Positions 1 to 7,103 of a stretch of 14,164 bases of DNA are shown here, one piece after another (the first letter of the stretch is position 1; each line of letters begins with the position of its first letter). Where the stretch lies: positions 1 to 14,164 of the forward strand of contig CAYWSH010000089.1 in the NCBI GenBank assembly GCA_964460655.1. Reading direction: 5' to 3'. The notes beneath the pieces were generated by a model. The model was given only the letters and a program-made list of their open reading frames with translations. It was not told the origin of the DNA and searched no databases. The stretch is from CAVUAF01 sp964460655. Lineage in GTDB: Bacteria > Acidobacteriota > Terriglobia > Terriglobales > Acidobacteriaceae. The position numbers and the translations under genes were made by a program.

Positions 1-20
1 CGGGTCTCAGGGCGCGCCAT
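1..20 (+). repeat. Block-boundary direct repeat, copy 1
   Basis: This copy reads CGGGTCTCAGGGCGCGCCAT and is identical over all 20 bases to copy 2. Two further copies differ only at the third and fourth bases. It sits at the window edge, so whatever lies to its left cannot be seen. The next gene on the right is the metzincin-like protease. The unit contains the 8-bp palindrome GGCGCGCC. Confidence 0.85.
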
Positions 21-109
21 CTCCTTCTGCAATTCATGCTACGATACCGCATCAGTTCGGGCCGATCCGCGACCTCCCCCTAAATCACGCTGCCGACAAG
101 GGGCTTGTT

Positions 110-1249
110 ATGAGAGTCCGCGAGGTCTTGCGCGCTTCTTCTGATTGCGCTGCCGGGTTCGTGCTCATCCTCACGATGCTTCTCTTCGCCAAGGCGGCCT
201 GTGCCCAAGGCAACCAGCCGCTTGAACCGCCCGTGGTTTACCTCCATTACGACTACATGGCTGGTTACGACGCCACCATCGGTGCGAACGTCAGCTTCGC
301 CCCGCCGCCGGAGGCGGTCCAGATGGTCGTGGAAGCCTTCCGCAAACACGGTGTCACGCTGCACATCGATCCGCATCACAACGTCATCCCCTACCGCGAG
401 GTAGTCATCCCGGATTGGGACCCGGCCTGGCAGCACGTTTCGACAAGTTGCAAGGGGAATGACGCCGCGAGTTTCATGGCACTGAAGGCGAAGTACTTCA
501 CGCCACACGACAATCGGCCGTGGCACTACGCCATCTTTGTCCATAATGCTGGCCTGCCAGACACCCTTCCCAACGGCTCTGAATGCCCGCTTGACCCATT
601 GTGTGGCGCTCATCCCAACCCGAATGGGGCGGGCCTTTCAGAGGTGCCGGGCTACAACTTTATGGTTGCTATCGGGACCCTTGTGGATCTGGTCTTGCCA
701 CTCGATAACATCACGCCCAACATGTGGGCGAGTCTCCTCTTGCATGAATTGGGACACAACCTCGGTCTCATGCATGGCGGAGTTTTCGGTCAAAACGACC
801 AAAGTTGCAATCCATTCAAGCCGAACTATGTCAGCGTGATGAACTATTCGTACGCTGGGAATGGAATACCTTATTCGACGAACGGGAGTCCGGACTGGGT
901 TCAAGCCATCCAGGCTGGTCACGTCCGGATTGATTATTCCGACGAGACATTGCCGACGCTGAACGAAGCCGATCTGAACGAGCCTGCCGGCGTCGGCTCT
1001 GTGCTACACGCCAACGACCTAATCGCTTACTCAACCTTCGGGGGCTCGGGCGCTGCCTTCGCCTCGGGCCCGATCGATTGGAATTCGGACGGCTCTGCTA
1101 CCGAAACACACGCGGCAGTGGATATCGACGGCGACGATGGTTACGCAAGGCAGGTCCTGTATGGCTTCAACGACTGGGCCTACCTTGGGCAGTTCATCCG
1201 GCTGCCCCTTTATCAGTCCGGACAGGTGCACGGCGCAGCAACCCATTAA
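110..1249 (+). CDS. Secreted metzincin-like zinc metalloprotease
   Basis: The 379-residue product begins with a Sec signal peptide (hydrophobic core about residues 15-30, likely cleavage after Ala32). The zinc site HELGHNLGLMH is at residues 212-222 and fits HExxHxxGxxH, with Glu213 as the catalytic base. A Met-turn candidate, VMNYSY, follows at about 243-248 (Met244). Together these define the metzincin clan. A C-terminal stretch at 321-344 (PIDWN, then Asp/Gly-rich up to DIDGDDG) resembles a calcium-binding segment of bacterial secreted metalloproteases. The ATG at 110 is supported by AAGGGG at 98-103. The gene stands alone in its block, with repeat copy 1 upstream and a convergent DUF2306 gene downstream. 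I cannot assign a MEROPS family or substrate. Zinc protease is certain enough; extracellular peptide or protein hydrolysis is inferred. Confidence 0.85.
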   Translation: MRVREVLRASSDCAAGFVLILTMLLFAKAACAQGNQPLEPPVVYLHYDYMAGYDATIGANVSFAPPPEAVQMVVEAFRKHGVTLHIDPHHNVIPYREVVIPDWDPAWQHVSTSCKGNDAASFMALKAKYFTPHDNRPWHYAIFVHNAGLPDTLPNGSECPLDPLCGAHPNPNGAGLSEVPGYNFMVAIGTLVDLVLPLDNITPNMWASLLLHELGHNLGLMHGGVFGQNDQSCNPFKPNYVSVMNYSYAGNGIPYSTNGSPDWVQAIQAGHVRIDYSDETLPTLNEADLNEPAGVGSVLHANDLIAYSTFGGSGAAFASGPIDWNSDGSATETHAAVDIDGDDGYARQVLYGFNDWAYLGQFIRLPLYQSGQVHGAATH

Positions 1250-1364
1250 CACCGCGATACTCGTCGGCCACCGATTCACTGCACGGTGAACGTGCGCGAC
1301 ACCGCGAGAGAACGTCATGCCCGAATGAGCAGAGTTCTCCGCAACCTGTGGTGAAACTTGCTCA

Positions 1365-1393
1365 CTGACGGCACCAATGACTGCGGTCGTCAG
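1365..1393. terminator. Possible weak bidirectional terminator hairpin
   Basis: CTGACG (1365-1370) and CGTCAG (1388-1393) can pair, and an inner ACC/GGT pairing is possible with a 2-nt bulge. The structure lies in the 161-bp gap between the convergent protease and DUF2306 genes. There is no T-run, so it is only a candidate. Confidence 0.2.
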
Positions 1394-1410
1394 GCATGGC
1401 CAGGTTGTGG

Positions 1411-2211
1411 TCAGGAGGCAGCCGCGGCTCGCGTCAGCGCAGGTTTCCGCTCCCGGCGGATCAGCCACTCCGCCACCAGCAGGTTCCCGACCCAGCTCCA
1501 GAAGGTAAGCGTCATGGCGACGACCGGCTCGCGGGTGAGGAACAGCAGCGGAAGCGGTGCGAGGCGCACCGTGACGGCGGCGAACGTCAGGGAGTAACTG
1601 CGGACCATCCACGCGCGATGCTTGTCGAACCGGCCTTGCCGGGCATGCCAGAATGCGGCCAACGTGGTCACCAACCAGCTGACCGCCAGCGCCATGAAGC
1701 CCAGCATGACCAAGAGGAATCGCGACGGATCGTAAGGAGGTTGGTAGTCCGGCCAGGCAGTGGAGGCGCCGGCCGTAAAGGTCTCGAAGAGGTTGCCGTC
1801 GTTCAAACTGTCCGCGACAAACGAAGGTGTGTCGGGCGAGAGCCGCAAGCCGACGCAACCGCCCACTACGACCGCGATCACGTAGACCCGGCCCAGCACG
1901 CGATGCAACATGGGGCGCGAGGCACGCAAGGATCCCACGAATTGAAAGAGTCCCGCGGTGATGGCGACAATGCCCGAGGCCACGTGTGCGGGCAACCATC
2001 CCGGATGGCGGGCCAGTGCGAGCAGCTGCGGACGAAAAAGCCACGGCGGTGGATGCAAGAAGTACTGCGCCGCCGACACCACTACCAGCAGCGAGAGCAG
2101 CCACATCGCTGCGACCGCGATCTGTTGGAACGATCCTTGCTTCTGCTTCGTCAAAGAGCCGCGATAGTAGACCGCGCTCCCCGCTTCAGCAACTTCAGTT
2201 TGCCCCGCCAT
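1411..2211 (-). CDS. DUF2306 family integral membrane protein
   Basis: The 266-residue protein has about six or seven hydrophobic segments (roughly 31-50, 72-94, 106-124, 164-188, 205-225 and 230-250). The conserved polar positions of DUF2306 are present: His76 and Gln90 in one helix, then LHR at 102-104 with GRVY behind it, and HRAWMVRSYSL at 198-208 late in the protein. The family's function is unknown. A loop at about 125-163, rich in Asp and Pro, is predicted to face outside and seems long. No Shine-Dalgarno sequence precedes the ATG at 2211. A TATGGT hexamer 9 nt upstream could serve a nearly leaderless transcript. The gene is divergent from the truncated PilZ copy and convergent with the protease. 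Family call is firm; role is not known. Confidence 0.8.
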   Translation of the reverse strand: MAGQTEVAEAGSAVYYRGSLTKQKQGSFQQIAVAAMWLLSLLVVVSAAQYFLHPPPWLFRPQLLALARHPGWLPAHVASGIVAITAGLFQFVGSLRASRPMLHRVLGRVYVIAVVVGGCVGLRLSPDTPSFVADSLNDGNLFETFTAGASTAWPDYQPPYDPSRFLLVMLGFMALAVSWLVTTLAAFWHARQGRFDKHRAWMVRSYSLTFAAVTVRLAPLPLLFLTREPVVAMTLTFWSWVGNLLVAEWLIRRERKPALTRAAAAS

Positions 2212-2228
2212 CTGCGTTAGACCATAAT
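2200..2228 (+). promoter_or_regulatory. Sigma70-type promoter of truncated PilZ copy
   Basis: TTGCCC (2200-2205), a 17-bp spacer and CATAAT (2223-2228) form a sigma70-like promoter, with the ATG only 9 nt after the -10 box. The same geometry is found at the intact copy. The duplicated segment begins just before the -10 box, so each -35 box comes from different flanking DNA. Confidence 0.5.
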
Positions 2229-2439
2229 CCCGGCGCCATGGGACGCCGCCGCCACGAGCGCATGAAGCACGTTTTCCCGGTCCGCATCTGGGGCAAGGAC
2301 AAGAGCGGCCACAGTTTCGACGAGCTGGCCCACACGCTCGACGTCAGCGCCGGTGGCGCGCTGCTGGCCGGCATCAAGCACGCGCTGCGGGCGGGCGACG
2401 TGCTCAGCATCCAGTACAAGCAGAAGAAAGCGGAGTTCC
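2222..2439 (+). repeat. 218-bp PilZ 5' duplication, left copy
   Basis: This segment matches 7267-7484 at a constant offset of 5045 bp with one difference (G at 2232 against C at 7277). It covers the -10 box, the short leader and codons 1-67 of the PilZ gene. Identity stops abruptly at 2439/7484. On the left side it stops near 2222, just upstream of the -10 box. Confidence 0.95.
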
Positions 2440-2452
2440 CCGCCGCGGCGGG
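2439..2452. repeat. Perfect 14-bp palindrome at PilZ break
   Basis: CCCGCCGCGGCGGG is its own reverse complement. It begins exactly where identity with the intact PilZ gene ends and runs into the TCTCAGGG core of repeat copy 2. Copy 1, at the window edge, keeps the last four bases (CGGG) of the same motif; copies 3 and 4 do not. Confidence 0.7.
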
Positions 2453-2468
2453 TCTCAGGGCGCGCCAT
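2449..2468 (+). repeat. Block-boundary direct repeat, copy 2
   Basis: CGGGTCTCAGGGCGCGCCAT, identical to copy 1. It lies between the PilZ fragment and the MBL-fold gene. Read leftward, it supplies the final codons (Gly-Ala-Pro) and TGA stop of the MBL gene. Confidence 0.9.
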
Positions 2469-3450
2469 TTCGTGCCACAGAAATCGATCGGTCGCTCCGC
2501 TTTTCTTGCTTCGTAGACCTTGGGGAGTGCGTGCTGGCGAAGGCGAGGGTCGTGCCGAGGCCCGCGTAAAGGTCGCGATCGCCGAACGCCTTTCTCAAGG
2601 CAGCGAACGCGGGTTCGCCTGTGCAGTGACCGGGCGCGATTCTCTCCACTTGGAACTGGTCATGCAGGGCCATGACAATCTTGCCGATGTCGGCGTCGCT
2701 AGACACGACCAGGTGAAATCCTCCCGCGATGAAGTGGATATGTGGATTGATTCCCGCCGCGGCTGCAACAATTTTTTCAATACCAGGATGCGAGCAGCCA
2801 ACGATGATCACCATGCCATCCGGCGTGTTGAGGACAAGCGACACTTCGCGCAACTCCAGCGTGCCAGGTTTATCCGAAACCAGCGTTATGAGAAAGATGC
2901 CGGGTGCGATCTCCAGGTTCTTGTCGACGAGTTGGAAACTTGCGGTGGGCCAAGCGGTCCCAAAGTGCATGATCTCAGGTGGCGTGCCGTCAAAGTATCG
3001 TTGCTCTGCCGAAAGGGAAGCGTCTGTGCGATAGAAGCTCGCCGGCAGGTCCCCACCGTAAACGCCGAAGCTCTCTTTGGGCGCGTAGATTTTGACGTTC
3101 GGATTCACTTTCAGGACGTAAGCCAAACCTCCCATATGGTCGCCATGCCGATGCGTCATAACAACGATATCGACCGCAGCTAGGTCGATGTTCTTTGCCC
3201 TGGCATTTTGCGCGAGAATGCTCGGATCATTTCCTGTGTCGAACAAGATGCGTTTACCGCGGTACTCGACGAACGCCGCGTATCCCCAATCCTTCTGCAT
3301 CGCAGACGGCTTACCAAAAGCGTCGTAGAGTATCGTGATCTGCGCCTTGCCAGGGTCCGGTTCCCTTGCCGCAGCGGTGCTCACAAGAAGAAGACCGGCT
3401 ACTAGAACAGGCGCTAAGCCCTGCCAAGACGGCGAAACCTTGGTTCTCAT
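2455..3450 (-). CDS. Secreted MBL-fold metallo-hydrolase, COG1237-like
   Basis: The 331-residue protein starts with a signal peptide (hydrophobic about residues 11-27, likely cleavage after the Ala26-28 run). The metallo-beta-lactamase-fold signature is complete: FDTGND at 70-75, THRHGDH at 99-105 (His100, His102, Asp104, His105), GCSHPG with His221, GGFH with His246, and PGHCTG with His275. The GCSHPG and GHCTG pattern fits the COG1237 branch related to dihydropterin/RFAP-synthase-like proteins, but the export signal argues against a pterin role; substrate unknown. The ATG at 3450 has a strong GGAGGGA ribosome site 8 nt upstream (3459-3465). The last ~29 residues, after LGTT, look like an unconserved tail, and the stop codon lies inside repeat copy 2, so the natural C-terminus may have been altered. 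Confidence 0.85.
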   Translation of the reverse strand: MRTKVSPSWQGLAPVLVAGLLLVSTAAAREPDPGKAQITILYDAFGKPSAMQKDWGYAAFVEYRGKRILFDTGNDPSILAQNARAKNIDLAAVDIVVMTHRHGDHMGGLAYVLKVNPNVKIYAPKESFGVYGGDLPASFYRTDASLSAEQRYFDGTPPEIMHFGTAWPTASFQLVDKNLEIAPGIFLITLVSDKPGTLELREVSLVLNTPDGMVIIVGCSHPGIEKIVAAAAGINPHIHFIAGGFHLVVSSDADIGKIVMALHDQFQVERIAPGHCTGEPAFAALRKAFGDRDLYAGLGTTLAFASTHSPRSTKQEKRSDRSISVARNGAP

Positions 3451-3757
3451 GTGTGGCGTCCCTCCGAAACGGCATCTCGTTGAATCTTATTTCGCTTTCC
3501 GACGCTCGTTCCGAGAAATTGCGCCATGCCCTCTGTCGGCCAACGCACCGCAAGAGTTCTAAGATCGTATCTCAGGGCGCGCCATTCCTTGCTCGTTCCC
3601 CGCTCCCTGTCAGAACCCAGCGACCACGAAAGTGGAGCGCTGCGCCGCTAACAAAAGTACAAAGCCAGCGTTGATAAGAACCTTGTTTCTGGTCGATAGC
3701 TCGTGGCGTACGATGGGCGAACTGCAAGGGCGCGTATCGGCGGAGGGGGAGGACGGC
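3451..3757. other. Intergenic region between divergent genes
   Basis: These 307 bp separate the MBL gene (leftward) from the acyltransferase gene (rightward). They contain the MBL ribosome site and repeat copy 3. A poor sigma70-like pair, TTGATA at 3671-3676 with CGATAG 17 bp further on, may drive the acyltransferase gene. No further gene is convincing here. The acyltransferase frame is open back to 3632, but that part has no ribosome site and lacks family similarity. Confidence 0.5.
3566..3585 (+). repeat. Block-boundary direct repeat, copy 3
   Basis: CGTATCTCAGGGCGCGCCAT matches copies 1 and 2 at 18 of 20 bases; only the third and fourth differ. It lies about midway between the MBL and acyltransferase genes. 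Together with copy 4 it shares a preceding T and a following TCC. Confidence 0.9.
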
Positions 3758-5014
3758 ATGACCACGCGGGCGACCCTACCTCTCGTGACGGTAGTGCGGC
3801 CCGCAACGCCGCCTCGGGAACGCCTGGATTCCGTGGACCTGCTGCGTGGGATCGTCATGGTGGTCATGGCGCTCGACCACACACGTGACTTTCTAACCTA
3901 CCTGCAGTTTGCGCCGGAAAACATGGCCCTCACTTGGCCGGCGCTGTTTTTCACGCGCTGGATGACGCATTTCTGTGCGCCGCTGTTCTTCTTTCTTGCC
4001 GGCACAGGCGCATTCCTGTCTACGCAGCGCGGTCGCTCGCCGCAGCAGCTATCACACTTCCTGTGGACGCGCGGGCTGTGGCTGGTCGCGGTGGAGTTGA
4101 CGATCGTCGATTTCGGCTTTTCGTTTCATCCGCTGGTCCGCGTCGGAGGAGTGATCTGGTCGTTGGGCTGGTGCATGGTGCTGATGGCCGGTATGGTGCG
4201 GCTGCCGCTGAAGTGGATGACCGCGGGGGCGCTGGTGGTGATCTTTGGCCACGATTTGCTCGATGGAATCCGCCCACAACAATTCGGAAGCATGCATTGG
4301 ATCTGGACGATTCTGCATGCGCCGGGCTTGGCCTGGAAGCTTCCGCATGAATCCCCGTTCTATGTCTCGTACGTTCTGGTGCCGTGGGTCGGCGTAATGG
4401 TGGTCGGCTACGCGTTTGGGACGGTGCTGCAGCAACCAGGAGCCAGGCGGCGCCGCTTTATGGTCGCGGTGGGCGCTGCGGCGGTATTGCTCTTTTGCGT
4501 GCTGCGCGCCACCAACGCCTACGGCAATCCTGCCAGACTGTTCCTGGATCCACGCTCATCGGCTGATTTTCATGTTCAGAGTACGCTGGGAATGACGGTG
4601 GTGTCGCTTCTGAACGTGGAGAAATATCCGCCGTCGCTGCAATTCCTCTTGATGACTCTCGGTCCTGGGTTGCTGGCGCTCGCCTTGATGGATAAGTACA
4701 ACGACCGGCTGAGACGCGGTGCCTTGTCACCGCTGGTCGTGATTGGACGCGTGCCCCTGTTCTTCTACATTGTCCATATCTACATCATTCACCTTGCCGC
4801 GATAGCGATTGGCCTTGGCTTCGGCCAGCCCATCAGATGGTTGCTCTGGGGTGCATTTGCAGCAATCCATGAGTTGCCGCGCGGGTATGGGCACCATCTG
4901 CCGTTCATCTACCTCGTCTGGGCACTGATCTGTGTGGGGCTGTACTTTCCTTGCCGTTGGTTCGCCGATCTGAAGCGGCGGCGGCGCGACGTCTGGTGGC
5001 TGAGCTATTTGTGA
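3758..5014 (+). CDS. DUF1624 / heparan-glucosaminide acetyltransferase-like membrane protein
   Basis: With the ATG at 3758 the protein has 418 residues. That start is preferred because GGAGG lies 5 nt upstream (3748-3752) and the family motif follows soon after. An in-frame opening at 3632 would add 42 residues that look non-family. The N-terminal signature RERLDSVDLLRGIVMVVMAL, followed by DHTRDF, is typical of DUF1624 (related to YeiB and HGSNAT), with the LDHxRD histidine thought to be the acyl-relay residue in the family. About ten to eleven hydrophobic helices follow, and the C-terminus is a basic Arg/Lys patch with WWLSYL. The likely role is acyl transfer from a cytoplasmic donor onto an envelope or periplasmic sugar; the acceptor is unknown. 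It is alone in its block, framed by repeat copies 3 and 4, and convergent with the beta-propeller gene. Confidence 0.8.
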   Translation: MTTRATLPLVTVVRPATPPRERLDSVDLLRGIVMVVMALDHTRDFLTYLQFAPENMALTWPALFFTRWMTHFCAPLFFFLAGTGAFLSTQRGRSPQQLSHFLWTRGLWLVAVELTIVDFGFSFHPLVRVGGVIWSLGWCMVLMAGMVRLPLKWMTAGALVVIFGHDLLDGIRPQQFGSMHWIWTILHAPGLAWKLPHESPFYVSYVLVPWVGVMVVGYAFGTVLQQPGARRRRFMVAVGAAAVLLFCVLRATNAYGNPARLFLDPRSSADFHVQSTLGMTVVSLLNVEKYPPSLQFLLMTLGPGLLALALMDKYNDRLRRGALSPLVVIGRVPLFFYIVHIYIIHLAAIAIGLGFGQPIRWLLWGAFAAIHELPRGYGHHLPFIYLVWALICVGLYFPCRWFADLKRRRRDVWWLSYL

Positions 5015-5046
5015 CGGCAGGGCCTCGTGCGCCGGGCAGAAGACGT

Positions 5047-5066
5047 CGTCTCTCAGGGCGCGCCAT
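5047..5066 (+). repeat. Block-boundary direct repeat, copy 4
   Basis: CGTCTCTCAGGGCGCGCCAT matches copies 1 and 2 at 18 of 20 bases. It starts 33 bp after the stop of the acyltransferase gene and 136 bp before the end of the convergent beta-propeller gene. No further copy is found to its right in either orientation. Confidence 0.9.
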
Positions 5067-5140
5067 TCCCGTCATGTTCTATGTACGTTTTGCAGAGCCG
5101 CGAACGCCGTTACGTCGGGTCAGCTGCCTCGAAAGATCTT

Positions 5141-5186
5141 GGGTCTCCGCGCTCGCGGCCGTTTGACGCCACGCTCGCGGAGACCC
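5141..5186. terminator. GC-rich hairpin between convergent genes
   Basis: GGGTCTCCGCG (5141-5151) and CGCGGAGACCC (5176-5186) are perfect 11-bp arms around a 24-nt centre that can pair further (CG and GGC with GCC and CG). It lies just past the stop of the leftward beta-propeller gene. On that strand TCTTTC follows closely, so it may act as a terminator, though no long T-run is present on either side. Confidence 0.5.
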
Positions 5187-5202
5187 TATGTCTCCGAAGT
5201 GC

Positions 5203-6999
5203 TCATTGCCCGATGACGAAGAGTATTCCCTTGTTCTCCGTGTAGATCCTTCCATCCGGGCCGATGGCCAACGGTGTGTAGGCCGCTCCGAGCGCCTGGT
5301 TGAGGAATATGTTCTGCTTGAGCGTTCCGCCCTGATTGATGGCGTACAGATTGCCATCCTCGCTGTTGGCGTACACCACCCCGTTCTGGTCCACCACCGG
5401 CGCATTGATGCACCACTCAAAACCGATGTTCTGCCACTGGTTCGTCGAAGTGTTCGGGACGCAGGTAATTGAGCCATCGGGGTTGCGCGCGCAGAGTTGG
5501 TTGTTGGTGTTCTGGAACTTCCATTCCACATGCAGGGCCGGATCCAGCTGCGTGATGAAGAACGGCCCGTTGTTGCGCGGAGGACAGATAGTGTCCACGT
5601 TGCAGTACGACCCGAAGTTCGGGCCACCGCCGTACTCGTTGTCCTTGATGACGATCGAGTACGTCGAACCGTGTTGATAGATCGCCGGCGTCGAATCCCA
5701 CCCAAAGCTGTAAGCGCCTTGGTATTGCCCGTTCGCGTCGAACTTGAGCAGATGTCCGCGGGCAAAGTCGTAGCGCGTATAAGCGCCGTACAGGATGCTG
5801 CCGTCGGGCGCCACTGTGATCGAAGACGACGAATCGTCGAGGATGCGCGCGCCCGGGCGGGTGTTCTGCGCCGGATCCACGCCTGGCGTGCTGCCTGTTC
5901 GGCAGCCGCCCGGTGTTCCGTTCGCCGGCAACAGCGCACCCGGGAAGGTGCCCGCATCGTTGTTGCAGCCGTCGTTGAGACGGTCGCGCAGTGACGTCCA
6001 CCATTTCGGCGTCAGGTCCGGATTCACGGCGGCGATCCCACCATACCGGTTGATGGCGTCGAGGAGATGCGTCCGCGTGACGGTGTAGATGGTTCCGTCG
6101 CTGGCGATCGCGGGCGCCGCATTCAGCGCCGGCCGCATCGTCCCACACGGCGTCGGCGTAGGTAACGCAGACGGGCTCGGTGGCCAGGGCAGTTGCGCTA
6201 CATCGAACACCGTGAGACACGCGTCTTTCGGCCCCGGCGCCGGCAGGCTGTTCGCCGCCGTCGCCGCCACCAGCACGGAATAACTGACTTTCGCGGTTCC
6301 GTCGTTGGAACTGACCTTCACGAGCCACGAATCGTCGATGTCATGCTGGTAAAAGCTGATGCCCTGCCCGGTGTTGTGCTGCTTGATGGCGTTGTAGTAG
6401 ATGTTCCCGTTGGCGTCGGTCGTCGGCACGCCGGCCACGATGATCGAGGGGTCCAGCGATCCGAAGGGATTGAGGCGCGTGACTACGGCGCCCGTCTGGG
6501 TGTTCAGCTTGAACAGCGTGCCGCCCGCCCCAGGCACGTAAATGAACCCGTTGGCCAGCACGGCGTGGAACACGGGCTCCCAGAAGTCGGCCTGCGAGCC
6601 GACCGCGGTCCAATCGCTGGTAAAACTCCAGGTCTTCGTCAGAACGCCGCCTTGCCACTGAAATCCATTCTCTCCCCAGACCTGGGTCGAGTAGCGGTTC
6701 TTGTTATAGGTGCCGCTTTTGAACTCCATGTACACGTTGTTGTTGTCGATCAATGGCACCTGGTAATGCGCCAGCAGTTCACCGGAGTTGGCCGCCATCT
6801 CGTCGGGAACGAGTGGGTCATAAACGATGTTGGCGTGGATCGTGTTCATGGACTGGCCGGCGGCTCCGACCTGCCCAGTGTGTTGCGGGTTGAGGGCCCA
6901 CTGCGGCCACCATGCTTGCGCTGACGCTGCTACAGGAGCAAGCACAACGGCTATTAGCAGGGCGGGGACGCAGCGACGAAAACAGTTTGCACTTTTCAT
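5203..6999 (-). CDS. Secreted PQQ-like beta-propeller repeat protein
   Basis: I place the start at the ATG at 6999, giving 598 residues. A signal peptide begins there (hydrophobic about 11-27, cleavage after Ala27 or Ala29) and GGAG lies 8 nt upstream. The frame stays open to 7158, but that extension looks non-coding. The body carries repeated blade strands of the PQQ/quinoprotein-like type: ANGFIYVPGAGGTLFKLNTQ (149-168), DANGNIYYNA (195-204), SDGTIYTV (300-307), PDGSILYGA (398-406), QNGVVYANSEDGNLYAINQG (538-557) and PDGRIYTENKGILFVIG (581-597). About seven or eight blades are plausible. Several Cys residues (for example 261, 285, 345, 366, 466, 472, 503 and 513) could form disulfides. No dehydrogenase catalytic or PQQ-binding residues are evident, so it is more likely a scaffold or binding protein than an alcohol dehydrogenase. 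Confidence 0.75.
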   Translation of the reverse strand: MKSANCFRRCVPALLIAVVLAPVAASAQAWWPQWALNPQHTGQVGAAGQSMNTIHANIVYDPLVPDEMAANSGELLAHYQVPLIDNNNVYMEFKSGTYNKNRYSTQVWGENGFQWQGGVLTKTWSFTSDWTAVGSQADFWEPVFHAVLANGFIYVPGAGGTLFKLNTQTGAVVTRLNPFGSLDPSIIVAGVPTTDANGNIYYNAIKQHNTGQGISFYQHDIDDSWLVKVSSNDGTAKVSYSVLVAATAANSLPAPGPKDACLTVFDVAQLPWPPSPSALPTPTPCGTMRPALNAAPAIASDGTIYTVTRTHLLDAINRYGGIAAVNPDLTPKWWTSLRDRLNDGCNNDAGTFPGALLPANGTPGGCRTGSTPGVDPAQNTRPGARILDDSSSSITVAPDGSILYGAYTRYDFARGHLLKFDANGQYQGAYSFGWDSTPAIYQHGSTYSIVIKDNEYGGGPNFGSYCNVDTICPPRNNGPFFITQLDPALHVEWKFQNTNNQLCARNPDGSITCVPNTSTNQWQNIGFEWCINAPVVDQNGVVYANSEDGNLYAINQGGTLKQNIFLNQALGAAYTPLAIGPDGRIYTENKGILFVIGQ

Positions 7000-7103
7000 G
7001 GTCTTCACTCCGCGGAATAGAAATGCATGGACCTGTGGGGTTAGCCGGAGGCGAAGTGGCGGGCCATCTGGCCGGGCGGTTGCTCCGGTCAGCTGTTGAG
7101 GGA

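Larger units (their letters stand above)
2238..2516 (+). pseudogene. Truncated PilZ-domain gene fragment
   Basis: Codons 1-67 are identical to the intact PilZ gene at 7283. They include the N-terminal RRRHER motif and DVSAGG, the two c-di-GMP-contact motifs of PilZ. The frame then leaves the PilZ sequence and runs for 25 unrelated residues through the 14-bp palindrome and repeat copy 2 to a stop at 2516, giving 92 residues. The later beta-strands of the first barrel, the whole second PilZ domain and the coiled-coil tail are missing. A promoter is still in place, so a short protein could be made, but a stable PilZ barrel seems unlikely. Its end overlaps the 3' end of the antisense MBL gene. 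I treat it as a broken duplicate created by recombination. Confidence 0.8.

Noticed and set aside
40..45. TACGAT as a -10 box for the protease gene
   Set aside because: No acceptable -35 box lies 16-18 bp upstream; the position would overlap repeat copy 1.
1..66. Partial or complete tRNA at the repeat copies
   Set aside because: GGCGCGCCA resembles an acceptor-stem end, but none of the copies is preceded by a TTCRA-type T-loop or any other tRNA arm in this window.
1031..2104. Minus-strand open frame of 357 codons across the protease end and DUF2306 gene
   Set aside because: It overlaps two well-supported genes and its translation is Arg/Ala/Gly-rich with no recognisable domain.
2353..3183. 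Plus-strand open frame of 276 codons opposite the MBL gene
   Set aside because: It runs out of the PilZ fragment in the wrong frame and across the complementary strand of a complete MBL-fold gene; no motifs.
3632..3757. Longer N-terminus for the DUF1624 protein
   Set aside because: No ribosome site or family similarity in these 42 codons; the ATG at 3758 has GGAGG at 5 nt and directly precedes the family signature.
1..5066. CRISPR array
   Set aside because: Only four repeat copies, separated by 1.1 to 2.4 kb filled with genes; no regular short spacers.
1..5066. Integron cassette array with attC sites
   Set aside because: The repeats lack the RYYYAAC and GTTRRRY core sites and the folded attC layout, cargo genes face both ways, and no integron integrase is present.
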